Shown: positions 1-9,487 of the stretch, piece after piece
How positions within the stretch are numbered: position 1 is the stretch's first letter
How the letters are laid out: each line of letters begins with the position of its first letter
Translations under genes and position numbers: made by a program
Origin: Glo-17 sp964637835
GTDB lineage: Bacteria > Krumholzibacteriota > Krumholzibacteriia > LZORAL124-64-63
DNA length: 64,000 nucleotides
NCBI GenBank assembly: GCA_964637835.1
Contig: CAZWYF010000009.1
Span: forward strand, 28,333 to 92,332
Reading direction: 5' to 3'
Notes under the pieces: generated by a model
Database searches by the model: none
What the model was told of the DNA's origin: nothing
Seen by the model: only the letters and a program-made list of their open reading frames with translations

Positions 1-2
1 GG

Positions 3-863
3 GAGAAGTACAAGGACGCCCAGTACCCGGTGGACATCACCGAGGAGGTGGTGGCCAACCTGGAGGACCTGAAGATCGACGCGCTGATCCCCATCGGCGG
101 CGACGACACCCTCAGCTATGCCGCGCGCCTCAACCAGACCGGCTACCCGCAGCTGGCCATCCCCAAGACCATGGACAACGACGTCTTCGGGACCGACTAC
201 TGCATCGGCTTCTCCACGGCCATCACGCGTTCCGTGGACGCCATCGACCAGCTGCGCACGCCCATCGGCAGCCACGAGCGCATCGGCGTGATCGAGGTCT
301 TCGGCCGACACAGCGGCGAGACGTCGCTCATCGCCGGCTACCTCGCCGGCGTGGACCGCGTGGTGCTCAGCGAGGTGCCGTTCGACGAGCACAAGCTGGC
401 CAGCTTCCTGCTGGAGGACAAGCTGGCCAACCCCAGCAAGTACTCCATCGTGACCATCAGCGAGGGCGCCACCTCCACCGACGGGCAGGTGGTCCAGCGG
501 GGCGAGGCGGACGCCTACGGCCACAAGAAGCTGGGCGGCGTGGGGCTGCGCCTGGCCGACCGGATCAAGGAGCTCACCGGCCAGAAGACCACCTACCAGG
601 AGCTGGGCTACATGATGCGCTGCGGCAAGCCCGACGCCCTGGACCGCATGGTGGCCATGAACTTCGGCAACCTGGCCATGGACATGCTCCTCGATGGCGC
701 CAGCGGCCTGATGGTCGCCCTGCAGGAGGGCAAGTACACCACCGTGGGCCTCAACTCGGTGATCGCGGGCAAGAAGCACGTGGACGTGGACCGGTTCTAC
801 GATCGCGAGACCTACCGGCCGCACGTCACCCGCGTGGCCCAGCTGCCCATGTTCCTGAAGTAG
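3..863 (+). CDS. PPi-type 6-phosphofructokinase, C-terminal part (5' end outside window)
   Basis: The reading frame is open from the first bases and 286 residues are visible; about 65-70 N-terminal residues, including the first glycine-rich loop, lie off the window. The enzyme phosphorylates fructose 6-phosphate to fructose 1,6-bisphosphate in the cytoplasm. Seen: the phosphate-donor loop reads PIGGDDT and the catalytic loop PKTMDND. In this family, Asp in place of Gly in GGDG and Lys in PKTxDND mark pyrophosphate-dependent enzymes, whereas ATP enzymes normally carry GGDGS and PGTIDND. The substrate-binding stretch EVFGRHSGETS and the MMRCGKPD segment are typical of the longer group. Using PPi would make the step reversible; that is inferred from two positions, not measured. 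A strong hairpin follows the stop, so this ends its transcript. Confidence 0.88.
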   Translation, partial: EKYKDAQYPVDITEEVVANLEDLKIDALIPIGGDDTLSYAARLNQTGYPQLAIPKTMDNDVFGTDYCIGFSTAITRSVDAIDQLRTPIGSHERIGVIEVFGRHSGETSLIAGYLAGVDRVVLSEVPFDEHKLASFLLEDKLANPSKYSIVTISEGATSTDGQVVQRGEADAYGHKKLGGVGLRLADRIKELTGQKTTYQELGYMMRCGKPDALDRMVAMNFGNLAMDMLLDGASGLMVALQEGKYTTVGLNSVIAGKKHVDVDRFYDRETYRPHVTRVAQLPMFLK

Positions 864-869
864 TCGCGG

Positions 870-903
870 GGCGGGCCGGCCGGACACCGTTGGCCGGCCC
901 GCC
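870..903 (+). terminator. GC-rich hairpin terminator after phosphofructokinase
   Basis: A 12-bp perfect stem (870-881 with 892-903, core GCGGGCCGGCC) closes a 10-base loop seven bases after the stop codon. There is no clear U tract, as is usual for hairpins in this window. Confidence 0.6.
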
Positions 904-1024
904 ATGTCGCGGCCGTCCGACGGGCTCGATCGGTCCGCCCGGCACGACTCCTGCTTTTCCGCTCTCCCGGCGTGCGGTATGCTCCGCCGGTCCTGGACCG
1001 GCAGCCGTTCTCCCGGGAGAATCC

Positions 1025-2674
1025 ATGATCCTGCGCCCCGCCACTCACCACTGGCTCCGCCTGGCCGTCGGCCTGGCCATCCTGCTGGCCGCCCACCTCG
1101 TGCTGCGCGGCTACCTCACCGACGACACCTACATCCACCTGCGCTACGCCGAGAACCTGGCCGGGCGGGGCGAGTTCGCCTTCAACCCGGGGGAGGCGAC
1201 CTACGGCGCCACCAGCCCGCTGTGGATCCTGGGCCTGGTGCTGTTGCTGAAGCTGGGCGTGGCCGGGCCGGCGGCGGCGTGGTCGCTCGGCCTGCTCAGC
1301 GGGGCGCTGGCGGTGGCCATCTTCGCGGCGCTGTTGCGGCGCCTGGCGTTCTCGCAGGCGTGGCGCTGGTGGCTGCTGCTGCTGATGGTCGCTGACGCGT
1401 GGTTCCTGCGCTGGACCATGTCCGGGATGGAGACGCCGCTGGCCACCGCCGCGCTGCTGGCCCTGCTGTGGCCGCTGGTCATGAAGTCGCCGGTCGATCT
1501 GCCGCAGGCGCGGCTCTGGCCGCGCTACCTGGCCTGGGGCGTGGCGGCCGGCCTGGGGGGCCTGGTCCGGCCGGAGTTCCTGCTCCTGGCGCCCGCCGCG
1601 CTGCCCCTCCTGCTGCTGTTCGAGTACCGCCGGGGCGACGCGGAGGCCGGCCGCCCGGGTCGGTACCGCTGCCGGCCGCACGGGCCGATGCTGGCGGCCG
1701 CCGTGGGCTGGCTCGTGACCGCGGGTCCCTGGCTGATCTATGCCCGGCTGGCCTTCGGTCGCGCCACGCCGGGCACCGCGGCGGCCAAGAGCTACGCCGC
1801 CACGTTCGATCCCGGCGAGATCCTCGCCTCCCTGCTGCGGTCGTTCCAGCAGCTGGGCATGACGCAGGCCTTCCTCTGGGCCTTCTTCCTGGCGCTGGTG
1901 GTCTTCGTCCTGGTCGAGCGCCAGCGTCAGGAGGCAGCCGGCGAGGACGGTGACGTGATCCCCGCCCCGACGGCATGGCAGTTCTGGAGCGGCGTCACCC
2001 TGGTCCTGGTGGCGCTGGTGTGGACCGGCCTGCTGCTGGGAGGGTACGCCATCAATCGCGTCTGGACCATCAGCCGCTACCTGTCGCCCCTGTCGCCGGT
2101 GCTGCTCCTGATGCTGGCGGTGCTCAGCTTCTGGCTGCTGAACCTGGCAGCGGACTATCGCGGTCGTCCCATCTGGGGGCGCTGGGTGCCGGCCGCGGCG
2201 TGCCTGCTGGCGCTGGCCGCCAACCTGGCCATCACGGGCTGGCTGGTGCGCCCGCACGTGCGGGACTTCTCCGCCGGCGTCAGCACGTGCTATCTCGAGC
2301 GGGGCGTCTGGCTCGGCGAGCACTCGCCGCCCGGGGCGGTGATCGCCGCCCTGGACATCGGGGCCCTGGCCTACGGGAGCGACCGCCCCGTGCGGGATCT
2401 CATGGGGCTGGTCAGCCCGGAGATCATGGCCCTGGGGCGGGAGATGGGCTTCGAGCAGATGGTCGAGAGCGGGGTCTGGCTGCGTGGACCCGATGGCGAG
2501 TCGGCGCCGCCCATGTGGTTCGTGGACCGCTCGCCGGGCCCGCCGCGCTGGGACGGGCGCACCGTGCGGGGCGTGACCTTCGAGCTGGTGGACACCTGCA
2601 CCATCGCGGGGGTGGGGCTGCGGGAACCGGAGGACTGGACCGTGGCCACCTACCGGCTGCGCACCGGCCCCTGA
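1025..2674 (+). CDS. Polytopic membrane glycosyltransferase-like protein (GT-C/ArnT type, unassigned)
   Basis: 549 residues. The ATG at 1025 is preceded by GGGAGA at 1015-1020 and opens directly into a hydrophobic segment. About ten membrane helices alternate with short polar loops. The first periplasmic loop holds an acidic pair in LTDDTYIHLRYAENL (Asp33-Asp34), followed by FNPGE and YGATSPLW. This arrangement is typical of GT-C fold transferases that use polyprenyl-phosphate sugars, where the acidic pair is catalytic. The soluble C-terminal part carries LDIGALAYGSDRP. Role and substrate are unknown; transfer of a sugar to a cell-envelope acceptor is inference. The stop lies inside a sequence duplicated across the N run at 2708, but the coding region is complete. 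A weak -10 (TATGCT, 978-983) lies upstream. Confidence 0.75.
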   Translation: MILRPATHHWLRLAVGLAILLAAHLVLRGYLTDDTYIHLRYAENLAGRGEFAFNPGEATYGATSPLWILGLVLLLKLGVAGPAAAWSLGLLSGALAVAIFAALLRRLAFSQAWRWWLLLLMVADAWFLRWTMSGMETPLATAALLALLWPLVMKSPVDLPQARLWPRYLAWGVAAGLGGLVRPEFLLLAPAALPLLLLFEYRRGDAEAGRPGRYRCRPHGPMLAAAVGWLVTAGPWLIYARLAFGRATPGTAAAKSYAATFDPGEILASLLRSFQQLGMTQAFLWAFFLALVVFVLVERQRQEAAGEDGDVIPAPTAWQFWSGVTLVLVALVWTGLLLGGYAINRVWTISRYLSPLSPVLLLMLAVLSFWLLNLAADYRGRPIWGRWVPAAACLLALAANLAITGWLVRPHVRDFSAGVSTCYLERGVWLGEHSPPGAVIAALDIGALAYGSDRPVRDLMGLVSPEIMALGREMGFEQMVESGVWLRGPDGESAPPMWFVDRSPGPPRWDGRTVRGVTFELVDTCTIAGVGLREPEDWTVATYRLRTGP

Positions 2675-2862
2675 TCCGGACCGGGACACCGGCGGCGAAC
2701 CGGGAGGNNNNNNNNNNNNNNNNNNNNNNNNNNNNNNNNNNNNNNNNNNNNNNNNNNNNNNNNNNNNNNNNNNNNNNNNNNNNNNNNNNNNNNNNNNNNN
2801 NNNNNNNCCGGCTGCGCACCGGCCCCTGATCCGGACCGGGACACCGGCGGCGAACCGGGAGG
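2653..2862. repeat. 55-base exact duplication flanking a 100-N assembly gap
   Basis: Bases 2653-2707 and 2808-2862 are identical over 55 positions and N fills 2708-2807. Overlapping contig ends of exactly one assembly k-mer that were not merged would give this picture, so the gap is probably not real and one copy, including a second apparent stop context, should be dropped. Confidence 0.85.
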
Positions 2863-2924
2863 TGCGGGCGGACCGGGAGGCGCGGGCGGACCGGGAGGCG
2901 CGGGCGAACCGGGGGGCGCGGGCG
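2845..2924. repeat. Imperfect tandem repeat between convergent genes (18-base unit)
   Basis: About four copies of a GC-only unit, core GACCGGGAGGCGCGGGCG, sit between the end of the membrane protein and the end of the phosphatase gene. Units differ at one or two positions (GGACCG, GAACCG). It probably explains why the assembler broke at 2708. No gene is supported here. Confidence 0.75.
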
Positions 2925-4193
2925 TCACGCGTCCTGGAGGATGGGCGTCAGCGACTCCTGCTGGTGATCGCCGGAGGGCTCGAGGCGCCGCACCACCACC
3001 ACCGTCATGTCGTCCTGCAGGGGCGTGGCGCCGCCGAACTCGCGCACGGCGTCCACCACGGCGTCGACGATCGCCGCCGCCGGCCGCCGGCGGTTCGCCT
3101 TGAGCACACGCACCAGGTTCTCCTGACCGAATTCCACGCCCTCGTGCTCGTCGTCGGCCTCCTCGCCGGGGGCGGGGCGCTCGAGGATCCCGTCGGTGAA
3201 GAGCACCAGCACCTCGCCCGGCCGCAGCGTCATGTAGCAGCGGCGGTAGACGGCGTCGGGCAGCGGGCCGAGCACCGGGCCGCTGGTCTGCAGGGCGAAG
3301 ACCTCGCCGCCGGGTGTGAGCATCAGCGGCGGGCAGTGGCCAGCGTTGACGTAGGTGATGTTGCCGGTGTCCTCGATCTCGGCGTAGAAGAGCGTGATGA
3401 AGCGGCTGGTCAGCAGCGTCTGGTGCACCACCCGGTTCAGGCGCACGATCTGCGAGGTGATCTTCTCGTTGTGGGACTGGCCCATGCGCATGCCCACCAC
3501 CACGTCGCGCGCCTGCAGGGCGGCGGGCAGGCCGTGGCCGCTGGCGTCGGCCACCAGCAGGCCGAGCATGCCCGGCTCGAGGATCTGCATGTCGTAGACG
3601 TCGCCGCCCACCTCGTCGGCGGGCAGGGTGCGGGCGGCGAACTCGAACCCGGGCAGGTCGGGCAGGCGCTGGGGCAGCAGGGAGAGCTGGATGGCCTGGG
3701 CCTGCCGCAGCTGGCTCTCCAGGGCGTTCTGGCGCAGCTTCAGCCCCAGGGCGGCGCGGATGGCCTCGAGCATGATCAGCAGCTCGGCCCGGTCGTCGTG
3801 CTCCACGCTGAAGCTGATCAGATAGGTGGGGTTCTGGCCCACGGCGATGGCGGCGTTGGCCAGGTGGCTGAACTGGGCCTCGAGATCGCGGTCGTAATCC
3901 GGCGCGTCGGGCCGCACCACCCACAACCGCTCCTCGAGCAGGTGCTGGACCATGGCGTAGTCCTTGGCCACCGTCTTGCCCTCGATGGCCTCGCCGTACT
4001 CGCCGATGCTCTCGATGAGTACGAAGTCGTTGGCGCGCTCGCGCCAGGCGCGCCCGCTGGCGATGCCGAACAGCTCGGCGTTCTCGCCCTCGACCAGCTG
4101 CTCGATCACCAGGGAGAGCAGGTGCTCGTCGCCGGTGGAGGCGTCGATATCTCGCAACAGATGCTCGAGGGCGCGGTAGAACTTCTTGTGCAC
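2925..4193 (-). CDS. GAF-like/SpoIIE (PP2C-type) serine phosphatase, RsbU-like
   Basis: 422 residues, starting with GTG at 4193 behind GGAGG seven bases upstream on the minus strand; the longer frame further upstream has no ribosome site. Residues about 1-165 look like a divergent GAF sensor and a short coiled coil follows. The SpoIIE phosphatase domain then shows LSLLPQ, ADEVGGDVYD, ADASGHG, NAGHCPP, LFTDGI and a C-terminal DDMTVVVVR. The Asp residues of GGDVYD, DASGHG and DDMT are the metal ligands of this family. Such enzymes dephosphorylate anti-sigma-factor antagonists or other phosphoserine proteins in response to a sensed signal. No partner STAS or anti-sigma gene is adjacent, so the target is unknown. 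It has its own divergent promoter candidate at 4217-4245. Confidence 0.88.
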   Translation of the reverse strand: MHKKFYRALEHLLRDIDASTGDEHLLSLVIEQLVEGENAELFGIASGRAWRERANDFVLIESIGEYGEAIEGKTVAKDYAMVQHLLEERLWVVRPDAPDYDRDLEAQFSHLANAAIAVGQNPTYLISFSVEHDDRAELLIMLEAIRAALGLKLRQNALESQLRQAQAIQLSLLPQRLPDLPGFEFAARTLPADEVGGDVYDMQILEPGMLGLLVADASGHGLPAALQARDVVVGMRMGQSHNEKITSQIVRLNRVVHQTLLTSRFITLFYAEIEDTGNITYVNAGHCPPLMLTPGGEVFALQTSGPVLGPLPDAVYRRCYMTLRPGEVLVLFTDGILERPAPGEEADDEHEGVEFGQENLVRVLKANRRRPAAAIVDAVVDAVREFGGATPLQDDMTVVVVRRLEPSGDHQQESLTPILQDA

Positions 4194-4216
4194 GGGGTGA
4201 CCTCCGGTTCGCCGGC

Positions 4217-4245
4217 AGGATAGGTCCGAACCGCGCCGGGGCCAA
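4217..4245 (-). promoter_or_regulatory. Sigma70-like promoter for the SpoIIE phosphatase gene
   Basis: On the minus strand TTGGCC (4240-4245) is separated by 17 bases from TATCCT (4217-4222). The start codon lies 23 bases downstream of the -10, leaving room for GGAGG and a short leader. Four of six consensus matches in each box. Confidence 0.45.
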
Positions 4246-4266
4246 GCCCGGTCTCGTGGATCCGTG

Positions 4267-4318
4267 ACTTGCGGGTCCGGCGGGTCCGGCGCGGGCCCGG
4301 CGCGGGTCCGGCGCGCCG
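4267..4318. repeat. Short tandem GC repeat in divergent intergenic region
   Basis: Units of 9-11 bases built on GCGGGTCCG / GCGCGGGCCCG recur four to five times between the phosphatase promoter and the moxR promoter. Simple-sequence expansion is the least demanding explanation. Confidence 0.5.
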
Positions 4319-4349
4319 GCGCCACCGACCCCGCGCCCGGCGGGCCGCA

Positions 4350-4378
4350 TTGTGGCGGCCGCCACCTTGCCTTAGACT
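4350..4378 (+). promoter_or_regulatory. Sigma70-like promoter for the moxR operon
   Basis: TTGTGG (4350-4355), a 17-base spacer and TAGACT (4373-4378). The GTG start at 4430 lies about 50 bases downstream, preceded by CCGGAGG. Confidence 0.5.
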
Positions 4379-4429
4379 TCACGGACGTGCCCGGACGGGC
4401 CGGGCGCGCCCCATCACCGGAGGCCTCTC

Positions 4430-5409
<980 letters not shown>

Positions 5410-5413
<4 letters not shown>

Positions 5414-6315
5414 GGACCGCCGCCGCGGTCATCACGCCGGAGCTGGCCAGCCAGCTCGACCGGCTCGACCTGCTGGCCCGGATGCTGGTGGAGGGCTTCC
5501 TCACCGGCCTGCACCGCAGCCCATACCACGGCTTCTCCGCCGAGTTCGCCGAGTACCGCCGCTACCAGCCCGGCGAACCCACCACCCACATCGACTGGCG
5601 CGTGCTCGCCCGCAGCGACCGCGCCTACCAGAAGGTCTACGCCGAGGAGACCAACCTGCGCTGCACGCTGCTGGTGGACTGCTCGGCGAGCATGCGCTTC
5701 ACCGCCGACGAGAAGACCCGACCCAGCAAGCTGGCCTACGGCCGCGTCCTGGCCGCCTGCCTGGCCTACCTGCTGCTGCGCCAGAACGACGCCGTGGGGC
5801 TGGTCACCTTCGACCAGAAGCCCCTGGCCCGCGTCCCCGCCCGTTCGGTGCGGCGACAGCTCTTCGAGGTGCTCAAGGTCCTCAACGAGGCGCCCGAGGG
5901 CACCGGCACCAGCCTGGGGCCGGTCCTGCACGACGTCGCCGAGCGTATCCCCCGGCGCGGCCTGGTGGTCCTGGTGAGCGACCTGATGGACGACCCCGCC
6001 GCCGTCCTCTCCGGCCTGAAGCACTTCCGCCATCGCGGCCACGAGGTCCTGGTGCTCCAGGTGCTGGATCCACGCGAGGTGGACCTGGATTTCCCGGGGG
6101 AGGTGGAGTTCACCGCCCTGGAGAGCCCGGGCACCCGCCTGCGCACCGAGCCCGCCCACGTGCGCACGGGCTACCGCGAGCGGCTGGAGGCCTGGCGCGC
6201 GCACCTGCGCCGCGAGTGCCGGCGACACCTGGTGGACCTGGTGGAACTGACCACCGACCAGCCCGTGGGCGCGGCCCTGGGAGCCTATCTCACCAAGCGG
6301 GGGCGGCTGCACTGA
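5410..6315 (+). CDS. DUF58 protein with vWA fold, MoxR partner
   Basis: 301 residues; the GTG start overlaps the moxR stop by four bases. The DUF58 signature GEPTTHIDWRVLARS (around residues 55-70) is followed by a vWA-like domain whose metal-ion-dependent adhesion site reads VDCSASMRF (DxSxS intact), with TGTSLGPVL and VVLVSDLMDD matching later vWA loops. Unlike many DUF58 proteins there are no N-terminal membrane helices, so it belongs to the short soluble group. The family partners MoxR ATPases; the molecular role is not established. It ends in TGATG, overlapping the next start by one base, so expression of moxR, this gene and batA is probably coupled. Confidence 0.9.
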
Positions 6316-8417
6316 TGCCGTTGACCTTCCTCAATCCCGGCCTGCTGTTCGGCCTGCTCGCGGCCGCGGTGCCGGTGATCATCCACTTCCTCTCGCGCCG
6401 TCGCACCCGCCGGCTGGCCTTCAGCGACCTGCGCTTCCTGCAGGAGCAGGAGAGCCACCAGGCCCGCCGTCGCGGCGTGCAGCGCTGGCTGCTGCTGCTG
6501 CTGCGGGTGCTCATCGTGGCCCTGCTGGCCCTGGCCGCGGCCCGGCCCCACTGGGGCGGCCTGCCGGGCGGCGGCGGCCGCAGCGTGCTCTTCCTCATCG
6601 ACGCGTCGGCCAGCATGCAAGCCCAGCAGGAGGACGGCCGCTCGCGTTTCGCCGCCGCCGTGGACCTGGCCGGCGAGATGGCCGCCACGCTGCCCGACGG
6701 CTCGTCGATCCACGCCGTCCTGGCCGGTGCGGCGCCGCGTCCGCTCTTCGCCGCCTGGCTGCCCGCCGGCCCGCCCGCCCGCAACGCCCTGGCCGCGGCC
6801 ACGGTCGGCGATGGCCCCCTCGATCTGGCGGCGGCGCTGCGGGAGGCCGCGCGCCTGGCGGCGTCCGCCCCCTCCTCGCCGGTGGAGGTGGTGGTGCTCT
6901 CGGATCTGCAGGCCGCCGGCCAGGAGGACCTCGCCGCCGCGGCGGCCGACCTGGCCGCGGCCGGCGGTCGGCTGCTGATCCGTCCCTTCGGCCGCGAGGT
7001 GCCCGGCGGCGGCGTGCTGGCCGTGGACCTGCCCGGCCGCGCCCTGCGCCCCGGGGAGGCCGTGTCCGTGCAGGCCACCGTGCGCCCCGAACGCCCGGAC
7101 CAGAGCTTCTGGCTGGAACTGGACGGCCGGCGCGTGGCCGAGACCCTGGCGCCCGCCCCGGCGGCGCCCGGCGCAGAGGTGGTGGTGACGTTTCCGCTGA
7201 CCGTGCCCACGGCCGGCCGCTACCTCGGCCGCGTGGGCAAGGAGGCGGACCGCCTGCCCGTCGACGACGTCCGCCCCTTCGTGCTCGACGTGCCGTCCCG
7301 CCTGGACGTCCTGCTGGCCCATGGCGCGGATCGCGACGGCCTCGGCCGCGGCGGCTGGAAGTACCTCGCCCGGGCCCTCGATCCCGACGGCGCCGCCGAG
7401 GGCCTGTTCCGCGTGCGCCCGGTGGTGGCCGACAGCCTGCGGCCCGGCGACCTCGCCGGCGTGGACCTCCTGATGCTGGTGGATCCCGGGGCGCCCGGCC
7501 GGCGCCTGGGCGACGCGCTCGGCACCTGGCTGGAAGGTGGCGGCGCCCTGCTGCTGATGACCGGCGACCCGGCCCAGCTGGACGACCTGCGCACCGCGCT
7601 GCTGCCCCTGCTGGACCTGCCCCGCCGCGCCTCCTGGGTGGCCCGCGCCACGGACCAGGGCGAGCGCGCCCGCGTGATCGACGCCGATCATCCGCTGCTG
7701 GACGACCTCGGCGAGGGCGTGGCCGAGGCCCTGGCCGGGGCCCGCTGGTGGCGCTACGCCGCCGTGTCCGAGGGCGAGGCCCAGGTAGTGCTCGCGGCCG
7801 ACAGCGGCGCTCCCCTGCTCCTGGAAGGCCGCCGCGGCGAGGGCCGCTGGGCCCTGCTGCCGTTCCACCTGCGCCGCGACGCCACCGACGTGATGCTCAA
7901 TCCCGTCTTCCTGCCGCTGGTCCAGCGCCTGGCGGCCCGCCTGGCCCTGCCGGCCGACGCGGCGGCCACCATCGCCGTGGGCGAGGTGCCGTCGCTGCGC
8001 CTGGATCCCGGCCGGCTGCGCCTGCGGCCGGGCGAACAGGCCACCGACCTCGCCGTGCGGGTGCCGCCGCAGGGCGAGCCGCGGCTGGCCCGGCTCCGCT
8101 GGCAGGGCACGGTGCCGGAACTGGTGGGCCCGGTGACCGAGCATGCCGGACCCCACGTGTTCACCCTGGGCGACGACACCCTGGGCGTGGTGGCGGCCGC
8201 GGTGCCGGCTGCCGAGTCGGAACCCCGTACGGTCCCCGTGGAGGCCTTCGCCGCCCCCCTGCGCGAGGCCGGCCTGGCCCGGGTCCTGAACCTGGGCGAC
8301 GCGGGAGCCGGCGGCCTGGGCCGGGCCCTGGCCGGCCGCGATCTGGCGCGCTGGCTGCTGGGCGTGGCCCTGCTACTGCTCGCGCTCGAGGTCTGGCTCG
8401 GCCGCCGCGTCCGCTGA
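6315..8417 (+). CDS. BatA-like membrane protein with vWA domain
   Basis: 700 residues; ATG at 6315 shares one base with the preceding stop. The N-terminal BatA-type motif is clear: a hydrophobic segment with VPVIIHFLSRRR, then RLAFSDLRFL and a second helix ending LALAAARPHW. The vWA domain opens with VLFLIDASASM (intact DxSxS). A long extracytoplasmic beta-rich region follows, including a segment resembling the class I glutamine-amidotransferase-like fold (GVDLLMLVDPGAPGRRLG, GGALLLMTGD). A single C-terminal helix precedes LGRRVR. The topology places most of the protein in the periplasm, anchored at both ends. Function in the MoxR system is inferred from gene order. No terminator is obvious after the stop. 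Confidence 0.88.
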   Translation: MPLTFLNPGLLFGLLAAAVPVIIHFLSRRRTRRLAFSDLRFLQEQESHQARRRGVQRWLLLLLRVLIVALLALAAARPHWGGLPGGGGRSVLFLIDASASMQAQQEDGRSRFAAAVDLAGEMAATLPDGSSIHAVLAGAAPRPLFAAWLPAGPPARNALAAATVGDGPLDLAAALREAARLAASAPSSPVEVVVLSDLQAAGQEDLAAAAADLAAAGGRLLIRPFGREVPGGGVLAVDLPGRALRPGEAVSVQATVRPERPDQSFWLELDGRRVAETLAPAPAAPGAEVVVTFPLTVPTAGRYLGRVGKEADRLPVDDVRPFVLDVPSRLDVLLAHGADRDGLGRGGWKYLARALDPDGAAEGLFRVRPVVADSLRPGDLAGVDLLMLVDPGAPGRRLGDALGTWLEGGGALLLMTGDPAQLDDLRTALLPLLDLPRRASWVARATDQGERARVIDADHPLLDDLGEGVAEALAGARWWRYAAVSEGEAQVVLAADSGAPLLLEGRRGEGRWALLPFHLRRDATDVMLNPVFLPLVQRLAARLALPADAAATIAVGEVPSLRLDPGRLRLRPGEQATDLAVRVPPQGEPRLARLRWQGTVPELVGPVTEHAGPHVFTLGDDTLGVVAAAVPAAESEPRTVPVEAFAAPLREAGLARVLNLGDAGAGGLGRALAGRDLARWLLGVALLLLALEVWLGRRVR

Positions 8418-8440
8418 GACGCCGAGCGGGGAGGTCGTCC

Positions 8441-8468
8441 TTGAAAAAGCGGTTTCCGCGCGTAACTT
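8441..8468 (+). promoter_or_regulatory. Promoter candidate for the nifU-nifS pair
   Basis: TTGAAA (8441-8446) followed after 16 bases by TAACTT (8463-8468), in a locally AT-richer stretch. The -10 is weak (3 of 6). It lies directly before the palindrome at 8473-8496. Confidence 0.4.
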
Positions 8469-8472
8469 ATGA

Positions 8473-8496
8473 GCATACCGGACCAATCAAGTATGC
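8473..8496. promoter_or_regulatory. Inverted repeat GCATAC-12-GTATGC, possible Rrf2/IscR-type operator
   Basis: Two perfect 6-base arms (8473-8478 and 8491-8496) flank a 12-base spacer between the -10 box and the nifU-like start. The outer ATAC...GTAT resembles Fe-S-responsive Rrf2-family (IscR type 1) sites, though the total length is about five bases short of the E. coli consensus. Position over the start of transcription would suit a repressor. Regulator identity is inference. Confidence 0.4.
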
Positions 8497-8532
8497 AGCG
8501 GCGCGCGGCGCCCCGGAAGGCGGTGGGCAACC

Positions 8533-9420
8533 ATGTGGAACTACTCCGAGAAGGTGATGGAGCACTTCATGAACCCGCGCAACGTCGGCGAGGTGGAGAA
8601 CCCCGACGGCGTGGGCGAGGTGGGGTCGATGGCCTGCGGCGACGCGCTCAGGCTCAGCTTCCGGCTCGACGAGGAGGGCCGCATCGCCGAGGCGAAGTTC
8701 CAGACCTTCGGCTGCGGCAGCGCCATCGCCAGCAGTTCCATCCTCACCGAGATGATCATCGGCAAGACCCTCGAGGAGGCCGCCCGGATCACCAACGAGG
8801 ACATCGCCCGGGAGCTGGACGGCCTGCCCCGCGAGAAGATGCACTGCTCGGTGATGGGACGCGAGGCCCTCGAGGCGGCCATGATCGACCACTACAAGCG
8901 CCTCGGCCGCGGCGTGCCCTGCCACCTGCTGAGCCAGGGCGTGATGATCTGCCACTGCTATTCGGTGACCAAGGACACCATCCGCGACGCGGTGATGCAG
9001 CACGGCCTGGACACCGTGGAGGACGTCACCGCCTACACCAAGGCCGGCGGCGGCTGCGGCGACTGTCACCACGACATCGAGCACATCATCGAGGAGTGCC
9101 GGCAGAAGAAGCCGGCCCGGCAGCCCATCGCCCTGGGCACCCTGGACGAGCTGCAGCGCCAGAAGGGCGGCGAGACGGACGCCGAGCGCGACCTGGTCAA
9201 GCGCATCGCGGACCTGCTGGAGAACGACATCGCCGTGGCCCTGCGCAACGACGGCGGCGACATCGAGCTGGTCCGCTACAACGACGGCAAGGTGTTCGTC
9301 CGCCTGCTGGGCAACTGCGCGGCCTGCCGCGTCTCGGACATCACCCTCACCGACTACGTCCAGGAAGAATTGCGCAAGAACGTCCGTGACGACCTCACCG
9401 TCATCGAGGTCACCAGCTGA
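8533..9420 (+). CDS. Three-domain NifU-type Fe-S cluster scaffold
   Basis: 295 residues with the complete NifU architecture. Residues 1-125 are an IscU-like scaffold with Cys35, Cys61 and Cys105 (MACGDA, FGCGSA, MHCSV). Residues 135-185 are a [2Fe-2S] BFD-type domain (Cys140, Cys142, Cys175, Cys178 in MICHCYS and GGGCGDC). Residues 215-295 are an Nfu domain with Cys262 and Cys265 (NCAACR). The protein assembles Fe-S clusters on the scaffold from sulfur delivered by the desulfurase encoded 67 bases downstream. Three-domain NifU was first known from nitrogen fixers but is also used as a general housekeeping scaffold; no nif gene is present here, so the general role is more likely. All ligand residues are intact. 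Confidence 0.93.
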   Translation: MWNYSEKVMEHFMNPRNVGEVENPDGVGEVGSMACGDALRLSFRLDEEGRIAEAKFQTFGCGSAIASSSILTEMIIGKTLEEAARITNEDIARELDGLPREKMHCSVMGREALEAAMIDHYKRLGRGVPCHLLSQGVMICHCYSVTKDTIRDAVMQHGLDTVEDVTAYTKAGGGCGDCHHDIEHIIEECRQKKPARQPIALGTLDELQRQKGGETDAERDLVKRIADLLENDIAVALRNDGGDIELVRYNDGKVFVRLLGNCAACRVSDITLTDYVQEELRKNVRDDLTVIEVTS

Positions 9421-9487
9421 TCGGGCGAGCGGCGCCATCGCAGCGCGGGCGGGCGCGGCCCCGCCGGCGACGACAAGGAGTGGCAGC

